Below are positions 34,228-42,708 of a DNA stretch of 64,000 nucleotides, piece by piece. The position numbers were made by a program, and so were the translations under genes. The stretch is from NCBI RefSeq assembly GCF_016482685.1, contig NZ_JACYHF010000015.1:92128-156127 (forward strand), in the 5' to 3' direction. Source of the stretch: Streptomyces sp. DSM 110735. GTDB taxonomy: Bacteria; Actinomycetota; Actinomycetes; Streptomycetales; Streptomycetaceae. Each line of letters starts with the position of its first letter. Position 1 is the stretch's first letter. A model generated the notes under the pieces. That model was not told the origin of the DNA. It was given only the letters and a program-made list of their open reading frames with translations, and did not search any database.

Positions 34228-35050
34228 GTGCGTAATCCTGTGCAATTGCGTCAAGCAGGACAAGGGAGTTGGCTGGTGAGAGAGCCGCGGCTGCCAGCAG
34301 TTCGAAGGTACGTCTGTGGTGCCTGACGATGGACGGGTCGTCCTCCAGTTGCCCGGTGCCGACCCCCTCGAAGTAGAGCACGGGCGGAGCGGCTTCGAAG
34401 TCCATCAACTTGATGGAACCCTCCATCGCGACGTGGGCGCCCGCGTCGAAGGGCAGTACCTGCACGATAGCCCGGTGCTCCCGGGCCACGTCGGCCACTC
34501 GTCGTACTGCCTCCGCCATTACTGCCTGGCCCCCTGCCACGCGGCGTAGCGCTGCCTCGTCGATCACGGCCCAGAACAACAGATCTGTTGGATCGTCGAG
34601 GAGGAGCGTGCGCGCCATGCGCATGGCCACCAGGTCATCGAGCTTTCGCTCCGACTCGGTCGGTCGGTAGGCGCGGAAGACGGCACGCGCGTAACCGGGC
34701 GTCTGGAGCAGTCCGGGGATCAGCAGAGGCGTGTATTGCCTGATCGCCGTGGCCTGGGCTTCTGCTTCCGCCGCTTCGGCGAAGTGCTCCGGATGCTTGG
34801 ACTTGGCCGCAGCAGCGCAGTTGCGTGTGAAAAAGTCGCCCGTGTCCAAGGCTTTGTCCAGAAGGCGTGCATACTCCGGCTGCATCCGGCGCGTACCCGC
34901 CTCCAACTGCCCGATGAACGAACCGCTGACGAACAACAGCTCGCCAAGTTCGCTCTGACTCAGCCCCTTTCGCTCACGCGCATGGCGCAACTCCGCGCCG
35001 ATCATCGCTCGCGGGGATGACGACGGGTCGAGATCCCTTGGCCCTGGCAT
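34211..35050 (-). CDS. XRE-family regulator with DUF5753 (Scr1-type) domain
   Basis: A 279-residue DNA-binding protein. The helix-turn-helix spans about residues 15-55 (ELRHARERKGLSQSELGELL and SGSFIGQLEAGTRR). The rest matches the DUF5753/Scr1-type ligand domain (LLIPGLLQTPGYARAVF, VIDEAALRRVAGG, VLPFDAGAHVAMEG). Such regulators pair with DUF397 partners and influence development. ATG 35050 has GAGGAG seven bases before it; ATG 35056 lies too close to that site. Confidence 0.92.
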   Translation of the reverse strand: MPGPRDLDPSSSPRAMIGAELRHARERKGLSQSELGELLFVSGSFIGQLEAGTRRMQPEYARLLDKALDTGDFFTRNCAAAAKSKHPEHFAEAAEAEAQATAIRQYTPLLIPGLLQTPGYARAVFRAYRPTESERKLDDLVAMRMARTLLLDDPTDLLFWAVIDEAALRRVAGGQAVMAEAVRRVADVAREHRAIVQVLPFDAGAHVAMEGSIKLMDFEAAPPVLYFEGVGTGQLEDDPSIVRHHRRTFELLAAAALSPANSLVLLDAIAQDYAHEEHP

Positions 35051-35119
35051 CGGCATGCTCCTCGTCCCACAGACGGAGTTGTTGGGGCTCCCCCTCTGGC
35101 CAGCGTAAAAGCGGAGCGA

Positions 35120-35154
35120 CCACGCTGTGTGCAAAACAAGAACACTCAGCGTGG
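35120..35154. promoter_or_regulatory. inverted repeat between XRE regulator and divergent small genes
   Basis: CCACGCT (35120-35126) and AGCGTGG (35148-35154), extended by GTGT/ACAC with a two-base bulge. It lies in the divergent promoter region just before the ribosome site of the 68-residue gene. It could be the XRE operator or an mRNA hairpin. Confidence 0.45.
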
Positions 35155-35168
35155 AGGAAAAATCACCG

Positions 35169-35375
35169 ATGAAGCCGCAAGCCACCGCAGAACAGGCTGT
35201 AGAGCGACTCCGCACCGCACTCGGAGAGGCAGGCATCGTGCTGCCCTCGCTGCGGATCGACCCCGTCACCGGCATCTACGGCGATCCCAACGCCCTGATC
35301 GACCTGGGTCGTTGCAACGTCGCCGTAGCCGCCCGCCTGGCGGACGTACTCGCCGCGCAGGGTGATGAAGAGTGA
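35169..35375 (+). CDS. small hypothetical protein divergent from the XRE gene
   Basis: A 68-residue acidic protein (QAVERLRTALGEAGI, LRIDPVTGIYG, LIDLGRCNVAVAARLADVL) with no recognised domain. GGAGG at 35153-35157 precedes ATG 35169. Its GTGA overlap with the next gene indicates coupling. Small gene pairs like this are common opposite Scr1-type regulators. Confidence 0.65.
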   Translation: MKPQATAEQAVERLRTALGEAGIVLPSLRIDPVTGIYGDPNALIDLGRCNVAVAARLADVLAAQGDEE

Positions 35376-35611
35376 CCGCACCCGAGCCCCCGGCCGTCGG
35401 CACGTACGCCGTGGACGCGCGGAACGGGCGTATCGGCGAGGTGATGGGCAGGGTCGGCGGGCGGGTGCAACTGCGCCCCATCGGCGGCGGCAGGGAGTGG
35501 GACGTACCGCCCGCCGAACTCGGAGAGGCGCCGCCCGCCGACGTACTGCGGGAACGTGTACGGCGGTTGAACCGCGACGCCCGGCTCCGGGCGGGGATGG
35601 AGCGGCCGTAA
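35372..35611 (+). CDS. small beta-rich hypothetical protein
   Basis: A 79-residue protein, VGTYAVDARNGRIGEVMG and RVQLRPIGGGREWDV, suggesting an SH3-like barrel followed by a short helix. GTG 35372 overlaps the stop of the previous gene. Function unknown. Confidence 0.65.
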   Translation: MTAPEPPAVGTYAVDARNGRIGEVMGRVGGRVQLRPIGGGREWDVPPAELGEAPPADVLRERVRRLNRDARLRAGMERP

Positions 35612-35654
35612 AGCCTCTCGCCCGGACCTCGAAACGACGAGCCCCGGTATGGAT

Positions 35655-35670
35655 CTGTATCGCGATACAG
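35655..35670. promoter_or_regulatory. perfect 16-bp palindrome upstream of DUF1707 gene
   Basis: CTGTATCGCGATACAG, a fully symmetric site 68 bases before the DUF1707 start, in an otherwise GC-rich gap. Likely an operator for a dimeric regulator; the regulator is not identified. Confidence 0.6.
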
Positions 35671-35738
35671 CGCTAGTCTTCCGGTCGCGCCGCGCGCGTG
35701 TCGCGCGGGGACCTTCGACGCGACCGGGACGGGGAAAC

Positions 35739-36407
35739 ATGCCGGAAGAGATCTCGCCCGCCGGGAAGCGGAGCGCCCCCGGCTCGTCGCCCGAGTTGCG
35801 CGCCTCGCACGCGGACCGGGACCGGGTGGTGGACGTGCTGCGCGTGGCGGCGGGGGACGGTCTGCTGGCGTCGGACGAGCTGGACGAGCGCCTGGAAGCC
35901 GCCCTGTCGGCGCGGACGCTGAATGAACTGGCCGTACTCACCGCCGACTTGCCCGCCGTGTCGATCGCGGCGGACGGCAGCGCCGCGGGGGTCGCCGAGG
36001 TCAAGGACGTCGTCCGGATCGAGCAGGTGTTCAGCGGCGGGGTCGAGCGGACGGGTCGCTGGGTGCTGCCGCGGCGGCTGGAGCTCGCGGTGACCTACTG
36101 CGACGTGACGCTCGACCTCACCGAGGCTGTGATCACGCAGGACACGCTGCGGATCGACGTCGCCATGGCGGGCAAGAGCCTGACGCTGATCACGCGCCCG
36201 GGCATCGAGGTCGACGTCGACGGTCTGACCCTCGTCCACTGCAGGCTCCGGCACCGCCGCGCCCGGACCTCCCCGGGCACGCCGACGACGCTGCGGGTCG
36301 AGCTGGTCGGCCAGAAGGCGCACGGCAACGTGGTGGTGCGACCGCCGCGCCGGTCGTTCGGACAGTGGCTGCTGCGCAGACCGGCGCCCGAGGTGACGCG
36401 GTCGTAG
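35739..36407 (+). CDS. DUF1707 (SHOCT-like) domain protein
   Basis: A 222-residue soluble protein. Residues about 20-75 are DUF1707 (RASHADRDRVVDVLRVAAGDGLLASDELDERLEAAL in pattern). The C-terminal part is a beta-rich DUF2154/LiaF-like region (LAVTYCDVTLDLTEAVI, GIEVDVDGLT). It probably senses or organises at the membrane in envelope stress by analogy with LiaF-like proteins; this is inference. No membrane segment is present. ATG 35739 follows ACGGGG. Confidence 0.82.
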   Translation: MPEEISPAGKRSAPGSSPELRASHADRDRVVDVLRVAAGDGLLASDELDERLEAALSARTLNELAVLTADLPAVSIAADGSAAGVAEVKDVVRIEQVFSGGVERTGRWVLPRRLELAVTYCDVTLDLTEAVITQDTLRIDVAMAGKSLTLITRPGIEVDVDGLTLVHCRLRHRRARTSPGTPTTLRVELVGQKAHGNVVVRPPRRSFGQWLLRRPAPEVTRS

Positions 36408-36443
36408 CCCGGTCCGGCGCTCCGTCCAGCAGACTGTTCCGGC

Positions 36444-37052
36444 ATGGCGGACAGCTTGAGCACGACGGTCATCGCGATCTGCGGCACCCTTCTCGGCAGC
36501 GGTCTGACCGCGTGGGCGGCGGCGCTGGCCGAGCGGCGCAGGACCGAGGCGCTGGAGCGGCAGCAGATACGCGAAGAAGCCGCGCGGGAGCGGGAGCGGC
36601 GGCGCGAGCTGCGGTCCGAGCACCTGAAGTGGCGCAGGGACCGCAGGCAGGCGGCGTACCAGGAGTTGATGGACGCCGCGCATGAAGCGGAGGGCGCCGT
36701 CTGGCAGTTGGGGCGGCTCACCCTCGAACCGTTCGACCAGCACCGCTACGACCTCCGGCGGGGCGCCGCGATCGACGCCGTACGGGCGACCCGGCGCGCT
36801 GCCGACGCCGTGCAGTTGGAGGGGCCGGAGGAGGTCGCGCTCGCCGCCGAGGAGTACGCGCGAGCCGTCGACCGGCACATCGGTCCACCGGTGGAGGCGC
36901 TGATGCGGATGAGCGAGGGTCCGCTGGCGGAGGGCGAGGCGGAGCGGTACCGCTCGGGCGCCGCCGAGACGGAGGCGCGGGTGGCGCAGTGGCGGCGGCG
37001 GTTCGTCCCCCTGGCGCGGGAGGCGCTGGACGAGTCGGTGGAGGAGGCGTGA
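36444..37052 (+). CDS. membrane-anchored coiled-coil protein, unknown function
   Basis: A 202-residue protein. An N-terminal membrane segment (VIAICGTLLGSGLTAWAAALA, about residues 9-29) is followed by a charged coiled coil rich in Arg and Glu (about 30-75) and a helical C-terminal part. No family recognised. It begins 37 bases after the DUF1707 gene on the same strand. Confidence 0.65.
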   Translation: MADSLSTTVIAICGTLLGSGLTAWAAALAERRRTEALERQQIREEAARERERRRELRSEHLKWRRDRRQAAYQELMDAAHEAEGAVWQLGRLTLEPFDQHRYDLRRGAAIDAVRATRRAADAVQLEGPEEVALAAEEYARAVDRHIGPPVEALMRMSEGPLAEGEAERYRSGAAETEARVAQWRRRFVPLAREALDESVEEA

Positions 37053-37226
37053 CGGCGGTCGGTGTGCTGGTGCGCGGGGCGTGCGGGGCGGTGGCCGGGG
37101 TCACAAGGTGGCGTGCGGGAGGGTGGAATACGGGGTCGTGGGGGCGGGGTTGTTTCAGGGGGTGCACAATTGCGTGCGCACATACCGCTCGGTCAACAAC
37201 CACCGTACTCACGAGGAGCCCCCCAC

Positions 37227-38354
37227 GTGACCGTCACGACGCCCGCCGCCTCCCGCGCGGCCCAGCTCCTGTCCCGCCCGATCCAGCTCAACGGCCTGAC
37301 CGTCCCGAACCGGATCGTGATGGCGCCGATGACCCGCATGTTCTCGCCGGGCGGCATCCCCGGTGAGGACGTGGTGTCGTACTACTCCCGCCGCGCCGCC
37401 AACGGCGTCGGTCTCATCGTCACCGAGGGCACCTACGTCGGCCACGACTCCGCCGGTCAGAGCGACAGCGTGCCGCGCTTCCACGGCGAGGAGCAGCTCG
37501 CGGGCTGGGCGAAGGTCGCGCAGGAGGTGCACGCGGCGGGCGGCACGATCGTCCCGCAGCTCTGGCACATCGGCATGGTCCGCAAGCAGGGCGAGCCGCC
37601 GTTCGCGGACGCCCCCGCCGTGGGTCCCTCCGGCATCCACAAGGAGGGCGCCGAGCCCAAGGGCAAGGCGATGACGCAGTCCGACGTGGACGACGTCATC
37701 GCCGCGTTCGCGCAGGCAGCCGCCGACGCCGAGCGCATCGGCTTCGACGGTGTCGAGATCCATGGTGCCCACGGCTACCTTCTCGACCAGTTCCTGTGGG
37801 CGGGCACCAACGTCCGCACCGACGCCTACGGCGGCGACCCGGTCGCCCGCGCCCAGTTCTCCGCCGAGATCGTCGCGGCTGTGCGCGAGCGCGTGTCCGC
37901 CGAGTTCCCGGTCATCTTCCGCTACTCGCAGTGGAAGCAGCAGGACTACACCGCGCGCCTCGCGGAGACTCCGGAGGAGCTGGAGGCGATCCTGACGCCG
38001 CTGTCCGCCGCGGGCGTCGACGTCTTCCACGCCTCCACGCGCCGCTACTGGGAGCCCGAGTTCGAGGGCTCCGACCTCAACCTCGCGGGCTGGACCAAGA
38101 AGATCACCGGCAAGCCGGTCATCACCGTCGGCTCGGTCGGTCTGGACGGCGACTTCGTCAAGGCGTTCCAGGGCGAGGGCGCCCCGGTCAAGGGCATCGA
38201 CGACCTCCTCGACGGTCTGGAGAGCGGCGAGTACGACATGGTCGCCATCGGCCGCGCGCTGCTCCAGGACCCGGAGTGGGCGGCGAAGGTCCTCTCCGGC
38301 CGCTTCGACGAGCTGAAGGCGTACGACGCTGCCGCGCTGCAGTCGCTGAGCTGA
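37227..38354 (+). CDS. NADH:flavin oxidoreductase, old yellow enzyme family
   Basis: A 375-residue FMN-dependent TIM-barrel ene-reductase. Family marks are NRIVMAPMTRMFSPGG at the N-terminus, QLWHIGMV, IHGAHGYLLDQFLW and GRALLQDPEW. It would reduce activated C=C bonds using NAD(P)H. The chosen start, GTG 37227, has GAGGAG eight bases ahead. It appears monocistronic. Confidence 0.92.
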   Translation: MTVTTPAASRAAQLLSRPIQLNGLTVPNRIVMAPMTRMFSPGGIPGEDVVSYYSRRAANGVGLIVTEGTYVGHDSAGQSDSVPRFHGEEQLAGWAKVAQEVHAAGGTIVPQLWHIGMVRKQGEPPFADAPAVGPSGIHKEGAEPKGKAMTQSDVDDVIAAFAQAAADAERIGFDGVEIHGAHGYLLDQFLWAGTNVRTDAYGGDPVARAQFSAEIVAAVRERVSAEFPVIFRYSQWKQQDYTARLAETPEELEAILTPLSAAGVDVFHASTRRYWEPEFEGSDLNLAGWTKKITGKPVITVGSVGLDGDFVKAFQGEGAPVKGIDDLLDGLESGEYDMVAIGRALLQDPEWAAKVLSGRFDELKAYDAAALQSLS

Positions 38355-38412
38355 GGTTCGGCGCCTGACTTGGGCGCCGGGTGGGACGTGTCGTCCTGCT
38401 CGGCGCCTTTGT

Positions 38413-38592
38413 CGTGTGTGGGGGGTGCCTGTGTGTGTGGGGGGTGCCTGTGTGGGGCGTCGTATGTGGGCGGCGTCTATGTGGGGTGGCCATGTGTGGG
38501 GTGGGCCTGTGTGGGCCGCCCATGTGGGAGTCGGCGGCAGCCGACATGTGGGTGGGCCACATGTGGGTGGGCCACATGTCTGCCGCCCACAT
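38413..38592. repeat. G-rich minisatellite, about 15-bp periodicity
   Basis: Imperfect repeats such as GTGTGGGGGGTGCCT and ATGTGGGTGGGCCAC, about eleven units, with many runs of four to six G on the plus strand. It fills the gap between the convergent old yellow enzyme gene and the 189-residue gene. G-quadruplex formation is possible. Three units are arranged so that CCACATGTGG is palindromic. Confidence 0.8.
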
Positions 38593-38601
38593 AGGGCGCG
38601 G

Positions 38602-39171
38602 CTACATATTCCCCATCGGCTCGACGTCCACATACGTGGGCGTGCCCCACACCCGGAGCACCTCGTAGTCGGTGAACTCGTGCACCAGGCGGTACGCCAT
38701 CGCGGGGCGGGAGCCGCGTCGCTGCGCCGCCAGGTACGCCTCCGCCTCCGCCCGGTCCCGGCGCGGGGTGCCGCAGAGCTGCCACTCGCGGCCGTTCCAC
38801 GCCTCCGGGAGCCAGCGCTGCTGCGGCTGCGGGCGCTCGGCGCGGACGCCGTAGCGGGAGGGGGACTTCGCGGGGGCGTCCGTCGGGCGGGAGGAGCCGC
38901 CGTACTCCGCGCGCTGCGCCGACCGGCGCCGGGTCTCGCACAGCAGGCACAGGTCCGGGGCGCTCGTGTCCACCGGTCCCTGCGGGTGCTCGGGGCAGCG
39001 GGTGAGCGGCGCGCCCGCCTCCAGGCTCTCCTCCAGCAGGTCCAGCGCGCGCCGCAGATCTGCCTTGACCTCGTGCAGCCGGGCGTCCGGGGTGTCGGTG
39101 GTCAGCGACTCGCCATGCTCCCCGACCAGCCGGAGGGCACGACCGAGCGCGGTGAGCTGGGCGTGATTCAT
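38602..39171 (-). CDS. hypothetical protein with CxxC motif
   Basis: A 189-residue protein. The N-terminal half is helical (LTALGRALRLVGEHGESL, LHEVKADLRRALDLLEESLE), followed by a possible zinc site (C-P-E-H-P, then LCLLCETR) and a C-terminal part resembling a small beta domain (WNGREWQLCGTPR). No family recognised. It is flanked on both sides by 15-bp repeats containing ATGTG. Confidence 0.65.
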   Translation of the reverse strand: MNHAQLTALGRALRLVGEHGESLTTDTPDARLHEVKADLRRALDLLEESLEAGAPLTRCPEHPQGPVDTSAPDLCLLCETRRRSAQRAEYGGSSRPTDAPAKSPSRYGVRAERPQPQQRWLPEAWNGREWQLCGTPRRDRAEAEAYLAAQRRGSRPAMAYRLVHEFTDYEVLRVWGTPTYVDVEPMGNM

Positions 39172-39240
39172 GGATCCAGCTTCTCACCCGGGGCGGGCTC
39201 CCCGGGAAAACGGCCGGAGCACCGAGAATGGCGGCAGTTC

Positions 39241-39306
39241 CATGTGCCGAGCTTCCATGTGCCGAAGCTCCATGTGCTGAAAGCCCATGTGCCGAAACCC
39301 CATGTG
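39241..39306. repeat. exact-period 15-bp tandem repeat with CATGTG core
   Basis: CATGTG recurs at 39241, 39256, 39271, 39286 and 39301, exactly every 15 bases, with CCGAAGC-like spacers. It lies between the divergent starts of the 189-residue gene and the glyoxalase-fold gene, so it occupies their promoter region. Confidence 0.85.
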
Positions 39307-39321
39307 ACCGGAGGGTTCCCT

Positions 39322-39720
39322 GTGAGGATCAACCTGGCCAGCGTCTTCGTCGACGACCAGGACAAGGCCCTGCGCTTCTACACCGAAGTGCTCGGGTTCG
39401 TGCAGAAAGCCGACGTACCGGTCGGCGAGTACCGCTGGCTGACCGTCGTCTCCCCCGAGCAGCCCGACGGCACCGAGCTGATGCTGGAGCCCGACGCCCA
39501 CCCCGCCGCCAAGGCGTACACCTCCGCGCTCGTCCAGGACGGCATCCCGGCGACGTCCTTCGCCGTGGACGACGTACGCGCCGAGTTCGACCGCCTGCGC
39601 GCCCGCGGGGTGCGCTTCACCCAGGAGCCGACGGAAATGGGTCCGGTCGTCATTGCCGTCCTGGACGACACGTGCGGCAACCTGATCCAGATCGCCCAGT
39701 ACACGGGCGGCGCCGCGTAG
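39322..39720 (+). CDS. VOC-fold (glyoxalase/bleomycin-resistance) protein
   Basis: A 132-residue VOC protein with two beta-alpha-beta-beta-beta units: INLASVFVDDQDKALRFYTEVLGF first, then ATSFAVDDVRAEFDRLRARGV. It ends GNLIQIAQY, the usual metal-ligand Glu position being occupied by Gln in this strand. Substrate unknown. GTG 39322 follows GGAGGG by six bases. Confidence 0.87.
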   Translation: MRINLASVFVDDQDKALRFYTEVLGFVQKADVPVGEYRWLTVVSPEQPDGTELMLEPDAHPAAKAYTSALVQDGIPATSFAVDDVRAEFDRLRARGVRFTQEPTEMGPVVIAVLDDTCGNLIQIAQYTGGAA

Positions 39721-39731
39721 CGCCGGTCCCT

Positions 39732-39965
39732 TCACTTGTGCTGGATGAGGCTCCCCTTCCCGCACGCCTGAGGCGCCTCCCCCAGCGGCAGCGGCGACGC
39801 CGCCTTCAACACGGGCGCCACGGCCATACCGGCCGCACACCCCGCGGTATCGGTCGCGGTCCAACGGTCACCACCGTCGCCCTTGGCAGCGGCAGCCTGC
39901 GCGGGCGCGGCCAGCGCGGCAGCGGAAACGGTGAGCACGGCAGCGGTGAGCAGGGCTTTCATCAT
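39732..39965 (-). CDS. small secreted protein
   Basis: A 77-residue protein with a signal peptide (MMKALLTAAVLTVSAAALA, cleavage near PAQA-AAA) and a mature part of about 50 residues with two cysteines (TAGCAAGMA, PQACGKG), which probably form a disulfide. No family recognised. No clear ribosome-binding site is seen. Confidence 0.6.
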   Translation of the reverse strand: MMKALLTAAVLTVSAAALAAPAQAAAAKGDGGDRWTATDTAGCAAGMAVAPVLKAASPLPLGEAPQACGKGSLIQHK

Positions 39966-40219
39966 GCCGGGGGAACGAGCGGGGACGCGTGGGTGTTACG
40001 GGGGGTCGCCCGGGAGGGGCGGGCGTCCCTGCGGGGCTTTGGACGGCTTGCCTTCCCTCACGCGGTCTCCTGTGCCGGGGGCTTGGCGCGGTCCGTCGAT
40101 GTCCTGCTGCTCTGTCCGCCTGGCGCCGGTTCTCGTGGTGCCGCCTCCCGGTCGAGTGTCTCCGTCGGAAGCCGAGGCGTAAGCCGTTGCGAAGCCCGGG
40201 ATCTGACCGCTCGCCCCCC

Positions 40220-41599
40220 TCACGCCGTCTCCCGAGCCCGCGTCGTCACCCGCTCTGTCTCCACCCCCGCACCCCGGCGGAAGCCGAACGCCCACGTTGC
40301 CGCGAAGCCCACCGCGTAGCCCGTCAGGAGGCCGCCGCCGTAGATGGCGGCGGCTACGGCGGGGCCGCGGTTGCCCGTGAGGAGGGGGAAGAGGGCCCAG
40401 CCGGAGGGGCCGATGGCGGTGGCGCCGACCTTCGTGCCGAGCATCGCGAAGAAGCCGACGAAGGCGCCGCCCGCCGCGCCGCCGACGCAGGCGGTGGCGA
40501 AGGGGCGGCCGAGGGGGAGGGAGACGCCGTAGATCAGGGGTTCGCCGACGCCGAGGAGACCGGCGGGGAGGGCGGAGCGGATCGTGGTGCGCAGGGCGGT
40601 GTCGTGGCGCAGGCGGACGTACACCGCGAGGGCGCCGCCGACCTGGCCCGCGCCCGCCATGGCGAGGAGGGGGAGGAGGACGGTGTAGCCCTGCTGCTCG
40701 ATGAGCGTGGTGTGGATGGGGATCAGCGCCTGGTGGAGACCCAGCATCACCAGGGGGAGGAACAGTCCGCCGAGGAGCAGACCCGCGAAGGCGCCGGTGG
40801 TGGTGAGGAGCCAGTTCGCGCCGGTGCCGATGGCGGTGGCGACGACTCCGGCGGCGTACATCAGCCCGTACAGCGTGGCCAGGCCCGCGACGAGGACGGT
40901 CACCGTGGGGGTGACGAGGACGTCCAGCGCGCCCGGCAGGCGACCCCGGCACCACTTCTCCACCCGGGTCGCGAGCAGCGCGGCGGCCAGCGCGCCGAGG
41001 ACTCCACCCTGGCCGGGGGAGAGGTGGACGCCGAACGCGGTCACCTTCTCCACCCCCGGGTAGACGACCACCGCCGCGACCGCACCGCCCAGGATCGGTG
41101 TCCCGCCGAACTCCTTCGCCGCCTGGTAACCGACGAACACCGCGATCAGCGCCATGAACCCGGAGGCGATGGCCGCCAGGGCGGGAGTAAGTCCGGGCAG
41201 CCAACCGGCGTTCACGAGAAGGCCGTTGAACCCCGCGAGAACGCCGCAGCCGATGAGGGCGGGGATCAGGGGGACGAAGACGTTCGCCACGCGGCGGAGT
41301 GCGGCGGGGCCGGTCGGCTTCGTCGGGGCGGGAGCGGCGGCGGTCGCCCGCGTCTGCTTCTCCACCGCCGCCGTCACCCCCTCCACCACCCCGGGACCCA
41401 GCACCACCTGAAGCGCCGTACCCCCCATCCCGATCACCCCCAGCACCCCGGGCAGCGCCCCCAGCGCCTCCCCGTCCACCGCCTCGGGATCGGCGACGGT
41501 GAGCCGCAGGCGCGTCAGGCAGTGGGTCACGGCGGTGACATTGGCGGGACCGCCGGTCAGGGAGAGGATCGAGGAGGCGAGGACGGAGTCGTTGCGCAC
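40220..41599 (-). CDS. murP: PTS EIIBC transporter, probable N-acetylmuramic acid specific
   Basis: A 459-residue phosphotransferase permease. An EIIB domain (about residues 1-85) has the phospho-cysteine C27 in THCLTRLRL. The EIIC domain (about 110-450) has about ten membrane helices and the GVGEPLIYGVSLPL substrate-loop signature of the glucose/sucrose superfamily. No EIIA domain is fused, as in E. coli MurP, which borrows EIIA-Crr. The operon with murQ and an RpiR regulator supports MurNAc uptake, giving MurNAc-6-phosphate. The specificity is inferred from context. Start GTG 41599 has a weak ribosome site. Confidence 0.82.
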   Translation of the reverse strand: MRNDSVLASSILSLTGGPANVTAVTHCLTRLRLTVADPEAVDGEALGALPGVLGVIGMGGTALQVVLGPGVVEGVTAAVEKQTRATAAAPAPTKPTGPAALRRVANVFVPLIPALIGCGVLAGFNGLLVNAGWLPGLTPALAAIASGFMALIAVFVGYQAAKEFGGTPILGGAVAAVVVYPGVEKVTAFGVHLSPGQGGVLGALAAALLATRVEKWCRGRLPGALDVLVTPTVTVLVAGLATLYGLMYAAGVVATAIGTGANWLLTTTGAFAGLLLGGLFLPLVMLGLHQALIPIHTTLIEQQGYTVLLPLLAMAGAGQVGGALAVYVRLRHDTALRTTIRSALPAGLLGVGEPLIYGVSLPLGRPFATACVGGAAGGAFVGFFAMLGTKVGATAIGPSGWALFPLLTGNRGPAVAAAIYGGGLLTGYAVGFAATWAFGFRRGAGVETERVTTRARETA

Positions 41600-41724
41600 A
41601 TCCTGAGCGTGCGCGTCGGGGGTGCGGCACCGTGGGCACGGCACGCGTGCGGGCTGCGGAGTCCTCCGTAAGGCGGGGTCCACCAGGGCCGTCCGCGCGT
41701 CGCGCGCCCTCTCCGCCCGCCCCC

Positions 41725-42645
41725 TCACCCCGCCCCCAACGCCTCCCGCAACCGTCCCCCCGTCTCCTCCAGCAACCGCGCCGCCGTAGCCCCGTCCACC
41801 CCCGCCAGCAGGATCAGGATCGCGTTCTTCACCTCGCCGTTCGCCTCTTCCAGTGCCCGTTCGATCTCCGCGTCCGGCGCCCCCGTCGCCTGGGCGACGA
41901 TCCGGCGGGAGCGGGCGCGGAGTTTCGCGTTGGAGGCGCGGACGTCGACCATCAGGTTTCCGTAGGTCTTGCCGAGGCGGATCATGGTGATCGTCGAGAT
42001 CATGTTGAGGACGAGTTTCTGGGCGGTGCCTGCCTTCAAGCGGGTGGAGCCGGTCAGGAGTTCGGGGCCGACGACCACCTCGATCCCGTGCTCGGCGGCG
42101 GCAGCGAGAGGGCTGGCGGCGTTGCAGGACAGGCCCACCGTGAGCGCGCCGAGCGCCCCCGCGTACTCCACCGCGCCGACGGCGTACGGCGTACGACCCG
42201 AGGCGGAGACGCCGAGCACCGCGTCCTCGGGGGTGAGCTTGAGCGAGTCCAGGTCGGCGCGGGCCAGTTCGGGGGAGTCCTCCGCGCCCTCGACCGAGAC
42301 GACCAGCGCTTCCGGTCCGCCCGCGATGAGGCCGACGACCTGGCCGGGGGCGGTGTTGAAGGTGGGCGGGCACTCGGAGGCGTCGAGGACGCCGAGGCGT
42401 CCGGCGGTGCCCGCGCCCGCGTAGATCAGCCGTCCGCCGCGCGCCATGCGGTCGGCCACGGCGTCGATCGCGGCGGCGATCTCCGGCAGGCGCGCGGCAA
42501 CCGCCGCCGGTACGCCCGCGTCCTCGCCGTTCATCAGGCGGGCGATGTCGAGGGTGGGCAGGACGTCGATGTCGGCCAGCTCGGGGCGGAACGCCTCGGT
42601 GGTCAGCGCGGCCAGTTCGGTCTGGAGACGGGGGGAATCGGTCAT
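41725..42645 (-). CDS. murQ: N-acetylmuramic acid 6-phosphate etherase
   Basis: A 306-residue SIS-domain etherase that cleaves the lactyl ether of MurNAc-6-phosphate to GlcNAc-6-phosphate and lactate. Conserved segments are YAGAGTAGRLGVLDASECPPTF, with the catalytic Glu in ASECPPT, and GVSASGRTPY, KLVLNMIST and GKTYGNLMVD. The product feeds nagA. It lies between an RpiR regulator and a PTS permease, all on the minus strand. Confidence 0.95.
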   Translation of the reverse strand: MTDSPRLQTELAALTTEAFRPELADIDVLPTLDIARLMNGEDAGVPAAVAARLPEIAAAIDAVADRMARGGRLIYAGAGTAGRLGVLDASECPPTFNTAPGQVVGLIAGGPEALVVSVEGAEDSPELARADLDSLKLTPEDAVLGVSASGRTPYAVGAVEYAGALGALTVGLSCNAASPLAAAAEHGIEVVVGPELLTGSTRLKAGTAQKLVLNMISTITMIRLGKTYGNLMVDVRASNAKLRARSRRIVAQATGAPDAEIERALEEANGEVKNAILILLAGVDGATAARLLEETGGRLREALGAG

Positions 42646-42708
42646 CGAGGTGCGGCTCTTTCCGGTGGGTTCCCAGGTCTTCCTGTAACGCCGATGGTCC
42701 GGGCGCGG

